Assembly: GCA_016758965.1 (NCBI GenBank)
Contig: JAEPRB010000419.1
Coordinates: forward strand, 1 to 23,701
Length of the DNA: 23,701 bases
From: Circinella minor
Lineage: Eukaryota > Mucoromycota > Mucoromycetes > Mucorales > Lichtheimiaceae
Direction of reading: 5' to 3'
Made by a program: the position numbers and the translations under genes. Below the pieces are notes generated by a model. It ran no database searches and was not told where the DNA came from. It saw only the letters and a list, made by a program, of their open reading frames with translations. Shown in pieces: positions 9,723 to 23,057 of the stretch (position 1 is its first letter; the number at the start of each line of letters is the position of its first letter).

Positions 9723-12700
9723 TTATATTTTTGAGCTATCTAAGAAACTATGTTTGAAAAGTTCAGGATATAGGTAATAAAATTTGTTTTCAACATGAAG
9801 GGATTTCAGTTCCATTGCTAGACAGTCCAAATGTGAAGCTTCAGTTACATACAAACGTTGACGTTGTCGATTTCCGCATGGTATACCACTACCTACTGAC
9901 GGTGCCGTATCTAACTCAAGACGAACCAGACAAAGGGCTCGTGTTTTTTCATTATGTTCATGTGTAAATAATAGAAGTATTGTTCCAAATGTCTCACCCC
10001 AACATAAATTTTCAGTACTTCTTTGACCTCTCCTGGCTCTAAGATCAAAAGGCAATGTGATTTTCGCAAAATTTAATTTTTTGGCATTTTGTCTAGTAGA
10101 AACAGAAAATATATGACCTCGGATAGTTAAGTTTTTCGAAGTATGTATTGCATTGGCAATATGATTATTATGATGAATACTATGTCGAGAATAGAAATCA
10201 AGCAAAAGCGATCGTAAACTGAGATCATCAAACTCATCTAAAGTACTAGTGTCCAGTTGATCAAGCATCACTGTTGTTCCAGGTTCATCATCAATTAGAA
10301 TAGTAAATGAAGTTGTTGATGATGCTTGTGACACTGGATCCGTCATGGACGGTTCAGATTGTTGATCCGTATATGTAGATTGTTGTCTAAAAAATTGTGT
10401 TGTTTTTGTAAGATCAAGCATAGCGTTACATGCACTTGCTGCTGGATTTACTTTTGACCTGATTCTTGGTTTCAGCAATCCATTCATTCTTTCTGTTGAT
10501 CGTGAACTTGAGTAGCAGGGTGGTCCAAGTTGACGAATTGCATCAGGTAGATGTGTCAGATAATGCTGATTGATAGTAAACGTGTTGATTGGCATATGAT
10601 TTGTGAGAAAAGAACGCCTGATATCTATAAAACTTTTTAGAAGAAACAAAAAAAATGTTAGCAGCGAGCCAAAATATAAATATGTATTGGTACCTTTCCA
10701 TCATCCCGATCTCATTCACATTAATCTCTTTCTGTAATGCAAGACAATAAATTTTTGAAAGTGCAATTAAAGCTTTTTTAGCGTCTTTTATCGCATTCGA
10801 ATCCTTTTTGTAATCTGGTTTTGCTTCTTGTTGTTGCTTGTCGATTTGCTCGATCACTAAGGTCGGCAAAATATATCTCATGAATGCAATCCAGTCAACT
10901 GCCCGAGCATAACCTGCTTGAGTTTCCAAATCTATAATTTTAAAGTATAATTCATTGACCCATTGGATCAATGTATCAAAAATACTTGTAACAAAATTAA
11001 AATTTATACTAACTGATAAATGTCCCTTCAAATGTATTTGGTATTGTGCTGCACGCACTAACCATTCCTTTACTAATTGCTGACCGATATTTCTTTTTTA
11101 ATGCAATTGGCGCTTTTTTTCCGTATTTCCCACAAATCATATTCCAAACCTGATGACCAATATTATTTCCCAACAGGTGCATCTCATCGATAGAAAAGAA
11201 ATAAGGCCCATGAAATGATTTAAGTTTTGCAAGAGGCTGTTTTTTCGTTAGACCTCAGTTCTATATTTTAAAAGATACTTGTAGTTAGTTTTCATACATA
11301 TACACACACCCATATATATATATACCCTGTATAATATAATAATAGTGATTGATACCTCACTTCCTTTTCTGAATGAAGATGGAGTTCGGGATTGAGCAGC
11401 TATATCGCTTGTAGGGAAGTATATACCTCCTTTATCTCCACGAACACCTTTTACAACACATATCCGACAACCATAGTAACTCATATGGCTATTACCAACC
11501 AAATCACCGAGTGCTGGAATATCGCCGCCTGTAAAAATCAACTGAACACGAGAATTAAACACACCATCATCTGTTGTTATACGCATACCATCTTCTTGTA
11601 AAACTTTTAATTCTTCTCGGATCGGTCGTAAAAAACTATCAATCATTTTTGGTTTTCCTGGCCCAGGTATAGTTGCAAGAAGTAATAAATTTTCTTTTTT
11701 GAATCTATGTTAAATAATTTATCAGTATTAAATAATAAGTTTCTAGAATAATCATAGTGGTATCAGAAAAATAAAATAACATTATACACACACCTTTCTT
11801 CAGGAGGCAAATTTAATAACATAGCCATGACAACTGTTATAGTATATGATTTTCTTTTGAAGATGTTGAATCCGTCATGAAAAATAGATATCCCTATATC
11901 AAGTGGTTGTTGGAAAAGACGAGAACGCATCTCTCGATACGCTGCTCCATCGAAAACATCTTTCAATGTTGACCCGCCATCGGCTCGTCTCCATCGATAC
12001 TCCAGCAAATCCCGTAATGCAGCTGATTGAAAATATGATGCTAATTGATGTGAAATTGGAAGAATTTGTGTGGTGGCTTGAGAAGTTTGGGTTCCTTCTT
12101 TGAATCTTGGTTTGTTACATGATGGGCACTTTGTTTTTTTATCGTCAAAAAACAAATAACAACCATCTTTACAAACGTCATATTGAACAGGCTGTACGGA
12201 ACACGTTGATGTTATAATGTTTCTCGATCGATGCTGTGATAATAAAGGTCTCCGTTCTATCGTCATAAAATACTGGAAGATTAGCATTATTTGATAAATA
12301 AATTGTATAATCTTATTAATCATTACTAAATGACGGATCTTGGATGAGATCGTTTATCCATTCAATAAGCCAGTCAATGTTATTTCGACCAATACCTTGT
12401 TCTTTCGCTTTTGCATAAAACTCTACACTTTTTCTTGTTGTAAAATCAACTTGTTCATAACTAGAAATAGTGATATTAATTGGCGATGTACTGGAAACAT
12501 TGTCGCCATTGTTGGTGGTGCTACTCAAAACACTACTTTCTTGGGTTAAATCGCTTAAATATTCAGCGTCATTGATTGTATTTGAAGAAAGGTTTTGATC
12601 GTCAAACATCTCCTGATCTATATTCTGATCTTCATTCGCCTCATTATCCTGTTCTTGGCTCTGCTCCACATCTTCATAATCATCATCACAATAATCGTCA

Positions 12701-12985
12701 TCTTGATAAACGTAATCTAATAAAAAAATATATATTTATCTCAATTGAGAACTGATACTTTTTTTGGGTTCAAAAACTCTTGGATTTTTTTATACCACTT
12801 CGAGGACTTCGCGTGTCAAACATATTTTCGGTAGGTCGTGCTTGCATGCTTGTGTGCCCTCTTCGTTGTTCACTATACTCAAGTGCTGCTCTACGTAGTC
12901 GGAAGCGCTTCAAAAAACATTCACGTTCATGTACTTTCCATTTCGATTGATTTACAGGTTTTTGGCAGGTAGGACACTTTGACAT
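9723..12985 (-). CDS. Tnp2-like (CACTA) transposase, element C, complete
   Basis: This is a 924-residue CACTA DDE transposase acting on the ends of element C. Seven exons: 12985-12796, 12716-12327, 12256-11794, 11704-11361, 11253-11014, 10931-10694 and 10632-9723; phases all agree and no stop intervenes. The start at 12985 places a C-x2-C-x11-H-x3-C finger at residues 4-23; an in-frame ATG at 13051 would add only a hydrophobic leader. An acidic linker follows, then the C-x-x-x-x-C...CPSC ribbon (about residues 215-240). Candidate catalytic residues are Asp321 (HDGF), Asp485 (IDEMH) and Glu669 (TERMNG). A GCRIC pair, ARAVDW and a C-terminal GETFG...LLLF-x-H segment match the other copies. Two splice choices were decided by frame and by alignment to element B: the acceptor at 12257 and the donor at 11360. 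It is convergent with what remains of B's transposase. The best candidate in the window for an active enzyme. Confidence 0.9.
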
Positions 12986-13334
12986 TGTAGTTTTTTTAAA
13001 AGAAAAAAAAAGGTACAAAAAAAAGGTGCAAAAAAAAAGCAGTAAAGACAACCAATAAGAACCAGCAACTCCGCGCCTTAGTTTCGCGTTTTCTTTTTCT
13101 TTTTCAAGAATAACCTTTCAATTTATTTCTCATTTCTCAAACGAACATTCAACCGTAGAGGTTTCTGTTTTTTTTTCATTACTGTCACGGATAGATAAAA
13201 ATTTTTAATCACACACTTCACTAATAATACTTTAAATCCCATCTTACACCAATCAAAAGCAAATCGATAGTGTTATTTTTATTTTTATTTTTTCATTTAT
13301 AGTTTGAAGAAAGAACGAAAGACTTTGTAACAAA
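12986..13334. promoter_or_regulatory. Divergent promoter region between element C's two genes
   Basis: The start codons are 349 bp apart, head to head, as in element B. The region holds A/T homopolymer tracts (for example 13000-13040 and 13272-13300) and pyrimidine-rich stretches; no clear TATA box is seen. Conservation of the head-to-head arrangement in B and C suggests joint control. Confidence 0.5.
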
Positions 13335-14200
13335 ATGCCTCCACGTCAACAAGCGGCAATAGTTGAATGTCAAGAAACGATAGTAAATAAGATTGATGCG
13401 CAAACAGCAGCTATGGTAGAAGGGATTCAAGGATTCAAAGATGGTATCGAAATGCTAACGCTTAGCATAGATATTATTCATGACAAAATTGACTTGCTTC
13501 AACAAAAGATCGAAACACGTTTACAGCAATCAACTTCTACAACTACTGTACCAAACATGGAAATAGACTTTATCGATTGTCCAAATCATGATATCAAACA
13601 ACAAGATCTAAAAGATTTTATAGCTACATATGGTCAAAATAAAGAGCAGTTTGAAGATGACAATGAAGTTAAAATGGTTCTCAAAAATATTGGTAAATAC
13701 GTACGTTGGACAGCAAATGACGTTGCAGAAGATATAAAATCAAAGAATGAAAATAATGAACTGCCATCATGGCGAAATTTATCAACAACCAACAAAAAGT
13801 TATTAATTGATTCCGTTTCTCATGAAGCTGAAAAAATCGGTATTCCTGTACGTCGCTGTAAAAATGATTGGTTTATTCATCATCTTGTCATCGAGTGCTG
13901 GAGTAATAAAGTAAAATATGCCTCTAAAAAAGAAAAAAAGAAAAAGAATGACAGGTAAACAATTATTGTAAATTATAATAGTGTATGTTGTTGTTATATC
14001 ACATATTCATTTATTTATATTTATAAACAGTGTATCTCAAGAACAACAACCCAAGAAGGTGATTTTTCTTTTCAAAAAAAAAAGGATAATTTATGCGGTA
14101 CGTGTTGAATCATAAATTTTGATATTAATAAATTACAAATATGTTTTATTTTTAGAAGGACAAGGGTAAACGAAAGAAGTCAAAAAAAAGTAAAAAGTAA
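13335..14200 (+). CDS. Transposon accessory protein, element C (PxxxC-W-W family)
   Basis: A 230-residue protein of no family I can name. Exons: 13335-13954, 14031-14058 and 14156-14200, with correct phases and no stop. Residues about 25-65 look like a coiled coil (regular Ile/Leu spacing in a charged helix), so it may oligomerise. A middle acidic region follows. The conserved segment at about 155-190 contains a Trp, then IP-x3-C-x3-W-x9-W, as in the element B and D proteins. The C terminus, from about residue 196, is almost entirely Lys/Arg/Ser and is spread over two tiny exons; it would suit nuclear import or non-specific DNA contact. It is divergently transcribed from the transposase. By position and by analogy with two-gene plant CACTA elements it may bind subterminal repeats; this is inference. 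An alternative is a regulator of transposase expression. Confidence 0.8.
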
Positions 14201-14439
14201 TAGTCAATTAAGTAAGGATTAGAGTGCATGTTAAAAGCAATATCATGATAATATAATACAATGCATACCAATATGGTAAACAGTATTATGATTATTATTG
14301 TATATAGTTTATCAAGATTGATTGAATTATGATTACACCATGTTTAATTTTTTGCTATACTTCTAATTTGTTTACTTAATTCTTATTCAAATTATATCAA
14401 CAAAATGACAAATCTCATTAATATCAAATAAAATGGGAC

Positions 14440-14651
14440 ATATATATTTGCGTGTTAATATGGTTAAAAAGGTTTAAATATGGTGAATTTCGGTTAATAT
14501 AGAGTGGTAAAATTGGTTTATCTCAGATGAATACTATGTAAAACGGGATGAAAAATAAGATGGATATTAGTAATTTAAAGAGGTGAATATTAGTGAATAT
14601 TTTCAATTCACCCTGAAAAAAGATTCACAAGTTTTCACTACTATTTACCGC
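14440..14651. repeat. Right subterminal motif array of element C
   Basis: Clustered copies of (T/C)GGTTAATAT, GGTGAATAT/GGTGAATTT and GATGAATA occur here, matching motifs in 9379-9600. They are in the same strand orientation at both ends rather than inverted. Between the accessory gene's stop (14200) and this array the DNA is AT-rich with no gene. Confidence 0.7.
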
Positions 14652-14670
14652 TTTATTTCCCACAGTGAAA
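14652..14670. repeat. Right TIR and right target duplication (AAA) of element C
   Basis: The TIR at 14652-14667 ends in CCCACAGTG and is followed by AAA at 14668-14670. The next base, 14671, starts the codon that resumes element B's transposase. Confidence 0.93.
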
Positions 14671-14811
14671 ATTTACGTATGTGAAGCGGAAGACGTAGAT
14701 TGTCTTGTTGGAACGTTAAATACGGTGTCAAGTTCAAATGAATATGTCTATTATTTGCATCCAACTTTACAACCGAATAAAACCCAACTTGGTGATATTA
14801 CCAAGATTTAG
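14671..14811 (+). pseudogene. Last 46 codons and stop of the element B transposase
   Basis: After removal of element C and one AAA, the frame from 9362 continues here without a break to TAG at 14809-14811. The product begins IYVCEAEDVDCL and ends with a YYLHP-containing stretch. The C terminus of element C's transposase has the matching pattern (LYVTEASHLDCL, then YYLYPEL), which confirms this is the true end of the B protein. Confidence 0.92.
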
Positions 14812-15137
14812 GTTTATGTATATCATAAGGATTTTCAACTTCTTTTAGCAATTATTCACAAAAATAAACATGATTTAACTCAGGTATAATAACAAAATTT
14901 CACAAAACTTTACCAAAATGCCTAAGTGTTTTTTGGTTATAACCCATAATAACAGCTTTTCACCATTAATCACCTCCTCAACCAAAAGCAACCTGAATTT
15001 ACAATTATTAACCTAATTTTTTTAACCTATATTTACAAGAAATAACAATTTTTTTTTGGTGCTAACCAATAATGACCTTTAATAACCATATGTCACCTGC
15101 AATGACAACTTTTCACAATTAATAACCTAAATTTATT
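14812..15137. repeat. Right subterminal motif array of element B
   Basis: Dense repeats of AATAAC(A/C), TTAACCT, TTTCACAA/TTTCACCA and TTTACAA occur, most on the same strand as in the left array. An 18-bp stretch at 14893-14910 is identical to 2382-2399 in element A. No gene is present. Confidence 0.7.
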
Positions 15138-15148
15138 CCGTGGTGTGA
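15138..15148. repeat. Right TIR (CCGTGGTG) and right target duplication (TGA) of element B
   Basis: CCGTGGTG at 15138-15145 is the exact complement of the left terminus and is followed by TGA at 15146-15148. Sequence from 15149 continues the exon of decayed gene 1. Confidence 0.92.
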
Positions 15149-15815
15149 AGGTTTCAGAGGTTTCAGATGGAATGAAGTATATCGATCCGCTCACAATTCT
15201 GTTGTGAAGATGACGATTGCTTCATACATTAAGGGCCTTCAGAGATATGACATTCAGGAGGAACGATTGTTGAAGAAGATTTACGACTTCTTTGATAATC
15301 AGCGACCAAAAATACGTAGATCGGCAAACCAGGCAGAACAACGTAGAACGTCCAGTAGGCGTAATGCTCGTCGCCATGCTGTAAAAAAAAAAACTATGTT
15401 ATTAATAGGCAAATAGTGTTCTAACAAACTTAGTAGAAGCACAAACATAGGTGTGACGCATTCCAAATGCATTGGGCTCGCTTGCAGGAGACGTACTCTG
15501 GAGGAGAGGCGTTGCTCAAACCAGAGTATATGTCAGATGAGGAGACAGATGACGAGTACAACGGGGTGATTGGGAAGCGTGTGCTCGTTAGAAAACCACA
15601 CTGGAGGAATGAGAAGGTATGTATATTTACCAATAATTCACTATAGGCTTTATAATTGATTTCGACAATTGTTTTAGGCAAATGAACTTTTATGCCTCTT
15701 GACGGGTTAACCTTCTTCAGATGCCACTAGGTTGGTGAAAGTGGCTGGTGATGTCCGCGTCGTTGCATTGAGCAGCGATGAACAACGACGATTGGAGGGC
15801 TGGATAGCCATTTAA
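15149..15815 (+). pseudogene. Decayed gene 1, 3' half
   Basis: This continues the exon interrupted at 3480. Exon 2 runs to 15380, exon 3 is 15437-15616 and exon 4 is 15678-15815, all with phase-0 introns. Features seen are a basic Arg-rich stretch (about 15320-15380), an acidic segment with YMSDEETDDE, and a KPHW motif before the last intron. An in-frame TAA at 15708-15710 is the third stop in the gene, so both halves are non-functional. Together the halves would have coded for about 296 residues. The family is not recognised; the coiled coil in the first half and the acidic/basic segments fit a nuclear or DNA-associated protein, but no function is claimed. Confidence 0.75.
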
Positions 15816-16337
15816 AATAAAAACTTGTTTTTTTTGTAAAAAGTGCGGGGAAGATAGTATAATTATTGGTATCAAAGTGCTTTTTGGGGTTATTCCGACA
15901 ATTATTCGGAGCTTACCTGTGATCTGTTTGAGCTTACGCAGAGCTTTTGTTCTTCTAATTTTTTTTTCACATATGGCACTACTTTCCCTAACGTTCGGTT
16001 TTTTGCTTAATCTTCTCAATAACATTAAAATTTTTTATGTGAACTAGTTCTACTCTCTATATGACCAGGAAAAAAATAACCACTTTATTATATGCCTTTT
16101 TCTCTTTCTTCTCATTGGTTTTCACTAACGTTTTCTTTTTAACTATACAGAAGCATTCTATAGCCGTTTTCGATATATTTATAGGATATTTTTTTTTCAA
16201 ACATGTAATGATTGGCAAGATGACAGATAGCACTTTGACACGAAGTTTTGTTAGCTGAGGTATGATCTCTTACTTTTGTCTCATCAACTATATAAAAGCT
16301 TACAACCTCTAAACATAATCTCCCTATCTCCTTTTTT

Positions 16338-16374
<37 letters not shown>

Positions 16375-16607
16375 TTTCACTGCCTCAATTACAGAATATA
16401 ACAAATTAAGATCATCACTATGTCCGTAAACTACATGCAACACTATGATGAATGCAGCCAGGATTAAAAGGATGTGCAGAAAAGGTAATGCTATTTTTTC
16501 TTGTCAAATGATGGAAAAGGAAAAGGAAAAGAATGGAGAAATATTTGTTTTTGTTTAAAAAAGAAAAGTGGTATTTTTTGTAAGGTAAAAAAAAATGGTA
16601 GTTTTTG
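15816..16607. other. Interval between two decayed genes; possible promoter remnant
   Basis: Most of this segment holds nothing I can support. At 16291-16298 there is a TATAAAAG sequence, followed by a pyrimidine-rich leader with a CT microsatellite. An ATG at 16420 then opens a frame of only 15 codons, closed by TAA at 16465. That order resembles a fungal core promoter with the beginning of a broken gene, but no homology is recognised. A 102-codon minus frame at 15717-16025 overlaps the exon of decayed gene 1 and is probably chance. Confidence 0.4.
16349..16374. repeat. CT dinucleotide microsatellite
   Basis: About 13 uninterrupted CT units lie within a longer pyrimidine-rich stretch (16318-16376). 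Confidence 0.9.
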
Positions 16608-17342
16608 TTATGCTAATAGTTTTTTGGGTAATGGGATAACGACTGTTCTTGCATTTGCACTTACCTGTGTGCTATATTTGACTACAGGAATTTGTGAATA
16701 TAAACGATGAATAGGCACAATGCAATCCATAGCTTCGGCACAAAAACTGCTACCCCACGTTTCCAGATAAGGATCCATGAACCGTCAACCATCATTATTC
16801 CTGTGGATGTTATGCCATCGAACATACGCAAAAACATGCTCTACTGGGATATCATTGACTATCCGCACATGGCAAAAGAAGAACTGTATTTCACAAGACC
16901 ATGCCATTACTTCATCCCGGTCATCAGCATAGAATAGAACTTGCGCATGTGCACCACGTCGTGATCGTGCTTCAACACTACGGTAATTTTGATCCATCAG
17001 TATTATAGTTCTCATTTTATAATACCGATTACCAACAAAACGTCGTCCTTCACCAGCATTTGTATAATGAACGAGATGATCACCATACACGTCACGATAA
17101 AAATTCAACAATAAGTTATACAATCGCTCTGGCATAAATGTTTTACTTCCATAGTTGCGAGAATATGCATCTGGCGGTAAAAGCTTGCTTCCAGTGATAC
17201 TACCAGCATTTCTAATATCAGTTGACAATATATAAAATTCATGTGGATTGAACTGACGATGGATGACATCAACCTATTCCTCGATCTTTGCCTCAAAACC
17301 TGGCCGCAAAAATAATCTCTTAATGCTCGCAGACAAAGGTTG
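16608..17342 (-). pseudogene. Decayed gene 2 (Tnp2-related transposase remnant), 3' part
   Basis: Read on the minus strand, this continues from 23572-23701 across element D and ends at TAA (16608-16610). It starts with a PLSASIKRLFLRPGFE-type segment resembling the region upstream of the catalytic domain in Tnp2-like proteins. It then passes directly to a segment resembling their C-terminal part (LYNLLLNFYRDVYG, then a WSCEIQFFFCH/YVRW block). That block parallels the GE-x-x-LFF-x-H blocks of elements A-D. No DGF, DxMH or ER catalytic contexts are present between, so the copy looks internally deleted. Stops interrupt it: TAG at 17274-17276 and TGA at 16785-16787. The assignment to the Tnp2 group is by pattern memory and is moderate; the frame continuity is directly visible. 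Confidence 0.6.
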
Positions 17343-17350
17343 CACTGCAG
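17340..17350. repeat. Left target duplication (TTG) and left TIR of element D
   Basis: TTG at 17340-17342 is followed by CACTGCAG at 17343-17350, which contains a PstI-type palindrome. The right end has the exact inverse. Confidence 0.9.
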
Positions 17351-17369
17351 AAATATGTACCCATTATAA

Positions 17370-17763
17370 CACTGGAACTTCCTAAAAAGCACTTTTGGCA
17401 CTGGAAAATCACATAATAGCACTGGAACATTTATTCTCATTCTGTATAGAAACTAGAATCTTTTTTTAGATGAAAAGCGAAATTTATTGATAAGGATGTA
17501 TTTTACTAACATTTTACGTATCAACTAAAATCATTGTAAATTACTACTGCAAATGCCTTAATTATCACTGGAATTGTTATGCAGCAAATGTCCTGAAAAA
17601 AAAAATTCAAGCTACCACGCTGAAACTTCTAGTGTATATAAAATGGGATATTTTGAACTGATGTATAAAGTTGTTCTGTTATATGTGTTATGATATTGTC
17701 CCTTTGTAGCCATATTAGTAATATCGTCTAATAGCACTAGAAATACACGAAATGACACTGGAA
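17370..17763. repeat. Left subterminal CACTGGAA repeats of element D
   Basis: CACTGGAA occurs at 17370-17377, 17399-17406, 17420-17427, 17566-17573 and 17756-17763, all on the plus strand. A CACTAGAA variant is near 17735. The motif also occurs near the right end (23323-23330) and once inverted (23505-23512). It begins with the same CACTG as the terminus itself, so terminus and subterminal sites may be recognised by one protein. Confidence 0.85.
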
Positions 17764-17884
17764 ACTTTTGACACCAGACCTTTTAAAAAAAACTCAAGCT
17801 ACCACGCTGAAACTTCTAGTGTATATAAAATGGGACATTTTGAACTGATGTGTAAAGTTGTTCTGTTATATGTGTTATGATATT
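17607..17884. repeat. Duplicated 91-bp segment in element D
   Basis: 17607-17697 and 17794-17884 match at about 89 of 91 positions, with a 187-bp period. Each copy contains GTATATAAAATGGGA, a TATA-like sequence. The function is unknown; it could be a duplicated regulatory block for the transposase gene about 460 bp downstream. Confidence 0.9.
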
Positions 17885-18346
17885 TCCCAGTAGCAGCCAT
17901 ATAGCCATGTTATTAACACAATAACAGAGAACGTATTTTGGTGAAGAAACGAAACTAGTCCATATATGGATGAAATGAATGGCTTTTTCAAAATGATGTT
18001 GTTGAAAAGCTTTTCTGTACCACAACATGGTTTAAAATACTAACTTACCATGTGGATTGTTTAACTCACTTATCTCCACAAATAGTAATATGTAAACAGT
18101 GAGTTTAAAAAATAGATTTTGACTCAAGACTGCTTTCCCTTTTGCAGCTTCATATTTTCAAAACAAACCAAATAGTTCTAGTATTTGGTTTTTTTTCACC
18201 CTGTGATACAAATAAGCAATCAACTAATGGATTGTTTCCACCTCTTTAATTTTTTTGCTTCTGTACGCGTAAGCGTACCCAAGTTAAAGTCTTGGATTAG
18301 CATTTGATATAATTTATAAATTTAAACCATACATTCAATCACCAAG
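17885..18346. other. Non-coding 5' region of element D
   Basis: No gene is seen. A TATAAATTT stretch at 18315-18323 lies about 25-30 bp before the transposase ATG and could serve as a TATA element. Confidence 0.45.
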
Positions 18347-21552
<3,206 letters not shown>

Positions 21553-21717
21553 CCTTTATTGATATGTTTATACAAAAAAAAAATTCTCACACGAACATTT
21601 CTGCCACTCTTCTTCCTGCCCCCTGTCCAAATTTTTTAACAACAATAACAATGATTACAAAAAAAAAGTTCTCACACTGATATTTCCGTCACTTTTCTTT
21701 CTGTCCCCCATCCAAAC

Positions 21718-23013
21718 ATGTCTAACTCTAATAAAAATGACAACACTGAAGTTATAAGAGGTATTTTATATTAGATATACCATTCACCGATAGTTAAAAC
21801 AAAGCGCATTTTATAGCTATTGATTTTCATAGTGGTCTTGTTTTTGCACAGATATAGCGATGACGTTGGTAAAGATCCAAGAGAAAATGGCAGAGGATAG
21901 TAAAAAAATGTCTAAAAAGATAAAAAAGCTTAAAATGGAACTAGCAGAACAGACAGAAGTAAATAAACGTCTTACAACTTTGTTGGAGAAACAGGATTAT
22001 AAGAATCATAATTCTTATCATGATGTTTCCACCATGTTACCTGATATCAAGCCGTTTAGGCACACCGTGATTCATAAAACTACCAATAAATCTTATCAAA
22101 AATTGAAAGGCTTTGGATGGGGGCTTTATCATGACCTTATTAAAGTATATCGTAAAAATAAAAACATGCAGCCATTAAGTGAAGAAGAAATTGATACAAG
22201 GGTGTCAAATTTGAAAAAGAAAGTGGAGAAGGTTGTAGAAGAATTCAAGCTAAAAAATAAAATAAAATCAAGCACTACATGGAAAGAAATAAAACCCTAT
22301 TATTTTACATTGTACACCAGTTTGGAAGAACAAGTTGGCGCGCTTGTGCCGTTAAAGGCGTGTGAAAACCATTGGGGAGCCCACATGGCACTTGCCAAGA
22401 AATGGCAAAACGTTCAACAAGGAAAAATGGTCAAAGAAAAAAAAATCAGCTTTATGATGGTATTAAGTTTTTTTTATATATTATCTTTTCATTTTTATTA
22501 TTCTGACTAACTTATTATGCGCACTACAATTAAATAAATAGATATTGACTTTGAATTTGAATCTGAACCCGATGTGAATAATAATAATAATAATAATAAT
22601 GAACTTTATGAAGTAATTGAAGGTAGTGTCCGTTCTTGTTAAATGTAGTAGAATTATGTATTAGCTGTCTGAAAATCTAAATTGCACATGCTTTTATATA
22701 TCGTCAAGAAGAAAATGAATTTGAACGTGAAAATGAAGATGAAGATGAAGATGAAGGTATTTTGTAGATTCTAAATATATATGCTGTTATTTCAGGTCAG
22801 ACAGATATAATTAATCAGTGTTTATATATATAATTTTAACTATAGGACGTCCAGTCCTGAATAACAATGAAAACACAATTATATCGAGCACGGATGATAG
22901 CACGCCTGAACCAGAAAGCACATCTGATATATCATCTAATGATTCTTCAGATGAAAGCCAAGAGAACAATGAGCTTGACGATGAATATGGGGAGGAAGAA
23001 GACGAAGAAGAAG

Positions 23014-23057
<44 letters not shown>

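Larger units (their letters stand above)
9363..14667 (-). mobile_element. Element C: apparently complete CACTA/Tnp2-type transposon nested in element B
   Basis: The termini are a 16-bp inverted repeat with one mismatch, CACTGTGGGAAATGAA at 9363-9378 and the complement of CACTGTGGGAAATAAA at 14652-14667. The flanks are AAA at 9360-9362 and 14668-14670. Surrounding A runs would also allow a 4-bp duplication, but only 3 bp restores the interrupted transposase frame of element B. Length is 5,305 bp. It carries an uninterrupted transposase (minus) and a divergent accessory gene (plus), with motif arrays inside both ends. It is younger than element B because it sits within B's coding exon. No stop or frameshift is visible in either gene, so it could be autonomous. 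Confidence 0.95.
3481..15145 (+). mobile_element. Element B: CACTA/Tnp2-type transposon carrying a nested element C
   Basis: The termini are CACCACGG at 3481-3488 and CCGTGGTG at 15138-15145. They are flanked by a 3-bp direct duplication TGA (3478-3480 and 15146-15148), the usual size for CACTA elements. Total length is 11,665 bp; without the nested element C and its 3-bp duplication it would be 6,357 bp. It carries two divergent genes, an accessory gene (3729-5401, minus) and a transposase (5628-14811, plus). Motif arrays lie inside both ends. The target is an exon of decayed gene 1, whose frame is restored exactly when the element and one TGA are removed. The boundaries therefore rest on three independent signs: inverted repeat, target duplication and frame. 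Confidence 0.93.

Noticed and set aside
12240..12275. Acceptor CAG near 12269 for the third exon of the element C transposase
   Set aside because: It gives the wrong phase; the acceptor ending at 12257 keeps phase 1 and aligns with the element B acceptor.
12986..13051. N-terminal extension of the element C transposase from an ATG at 13051
   Set aside because: It adds only a hydrophobic low-complexity stretch. Starting at 12985 puts the C2HC finger at the same position as in element B.
15717..16025. 102-codon minus-strand frame
   Set aside because: It overlaps the last exon of decayed gene 1 on the opposite strand, has no recognisable feature, and its better part is a Lys/Arg stretch in AT-rich DNA.
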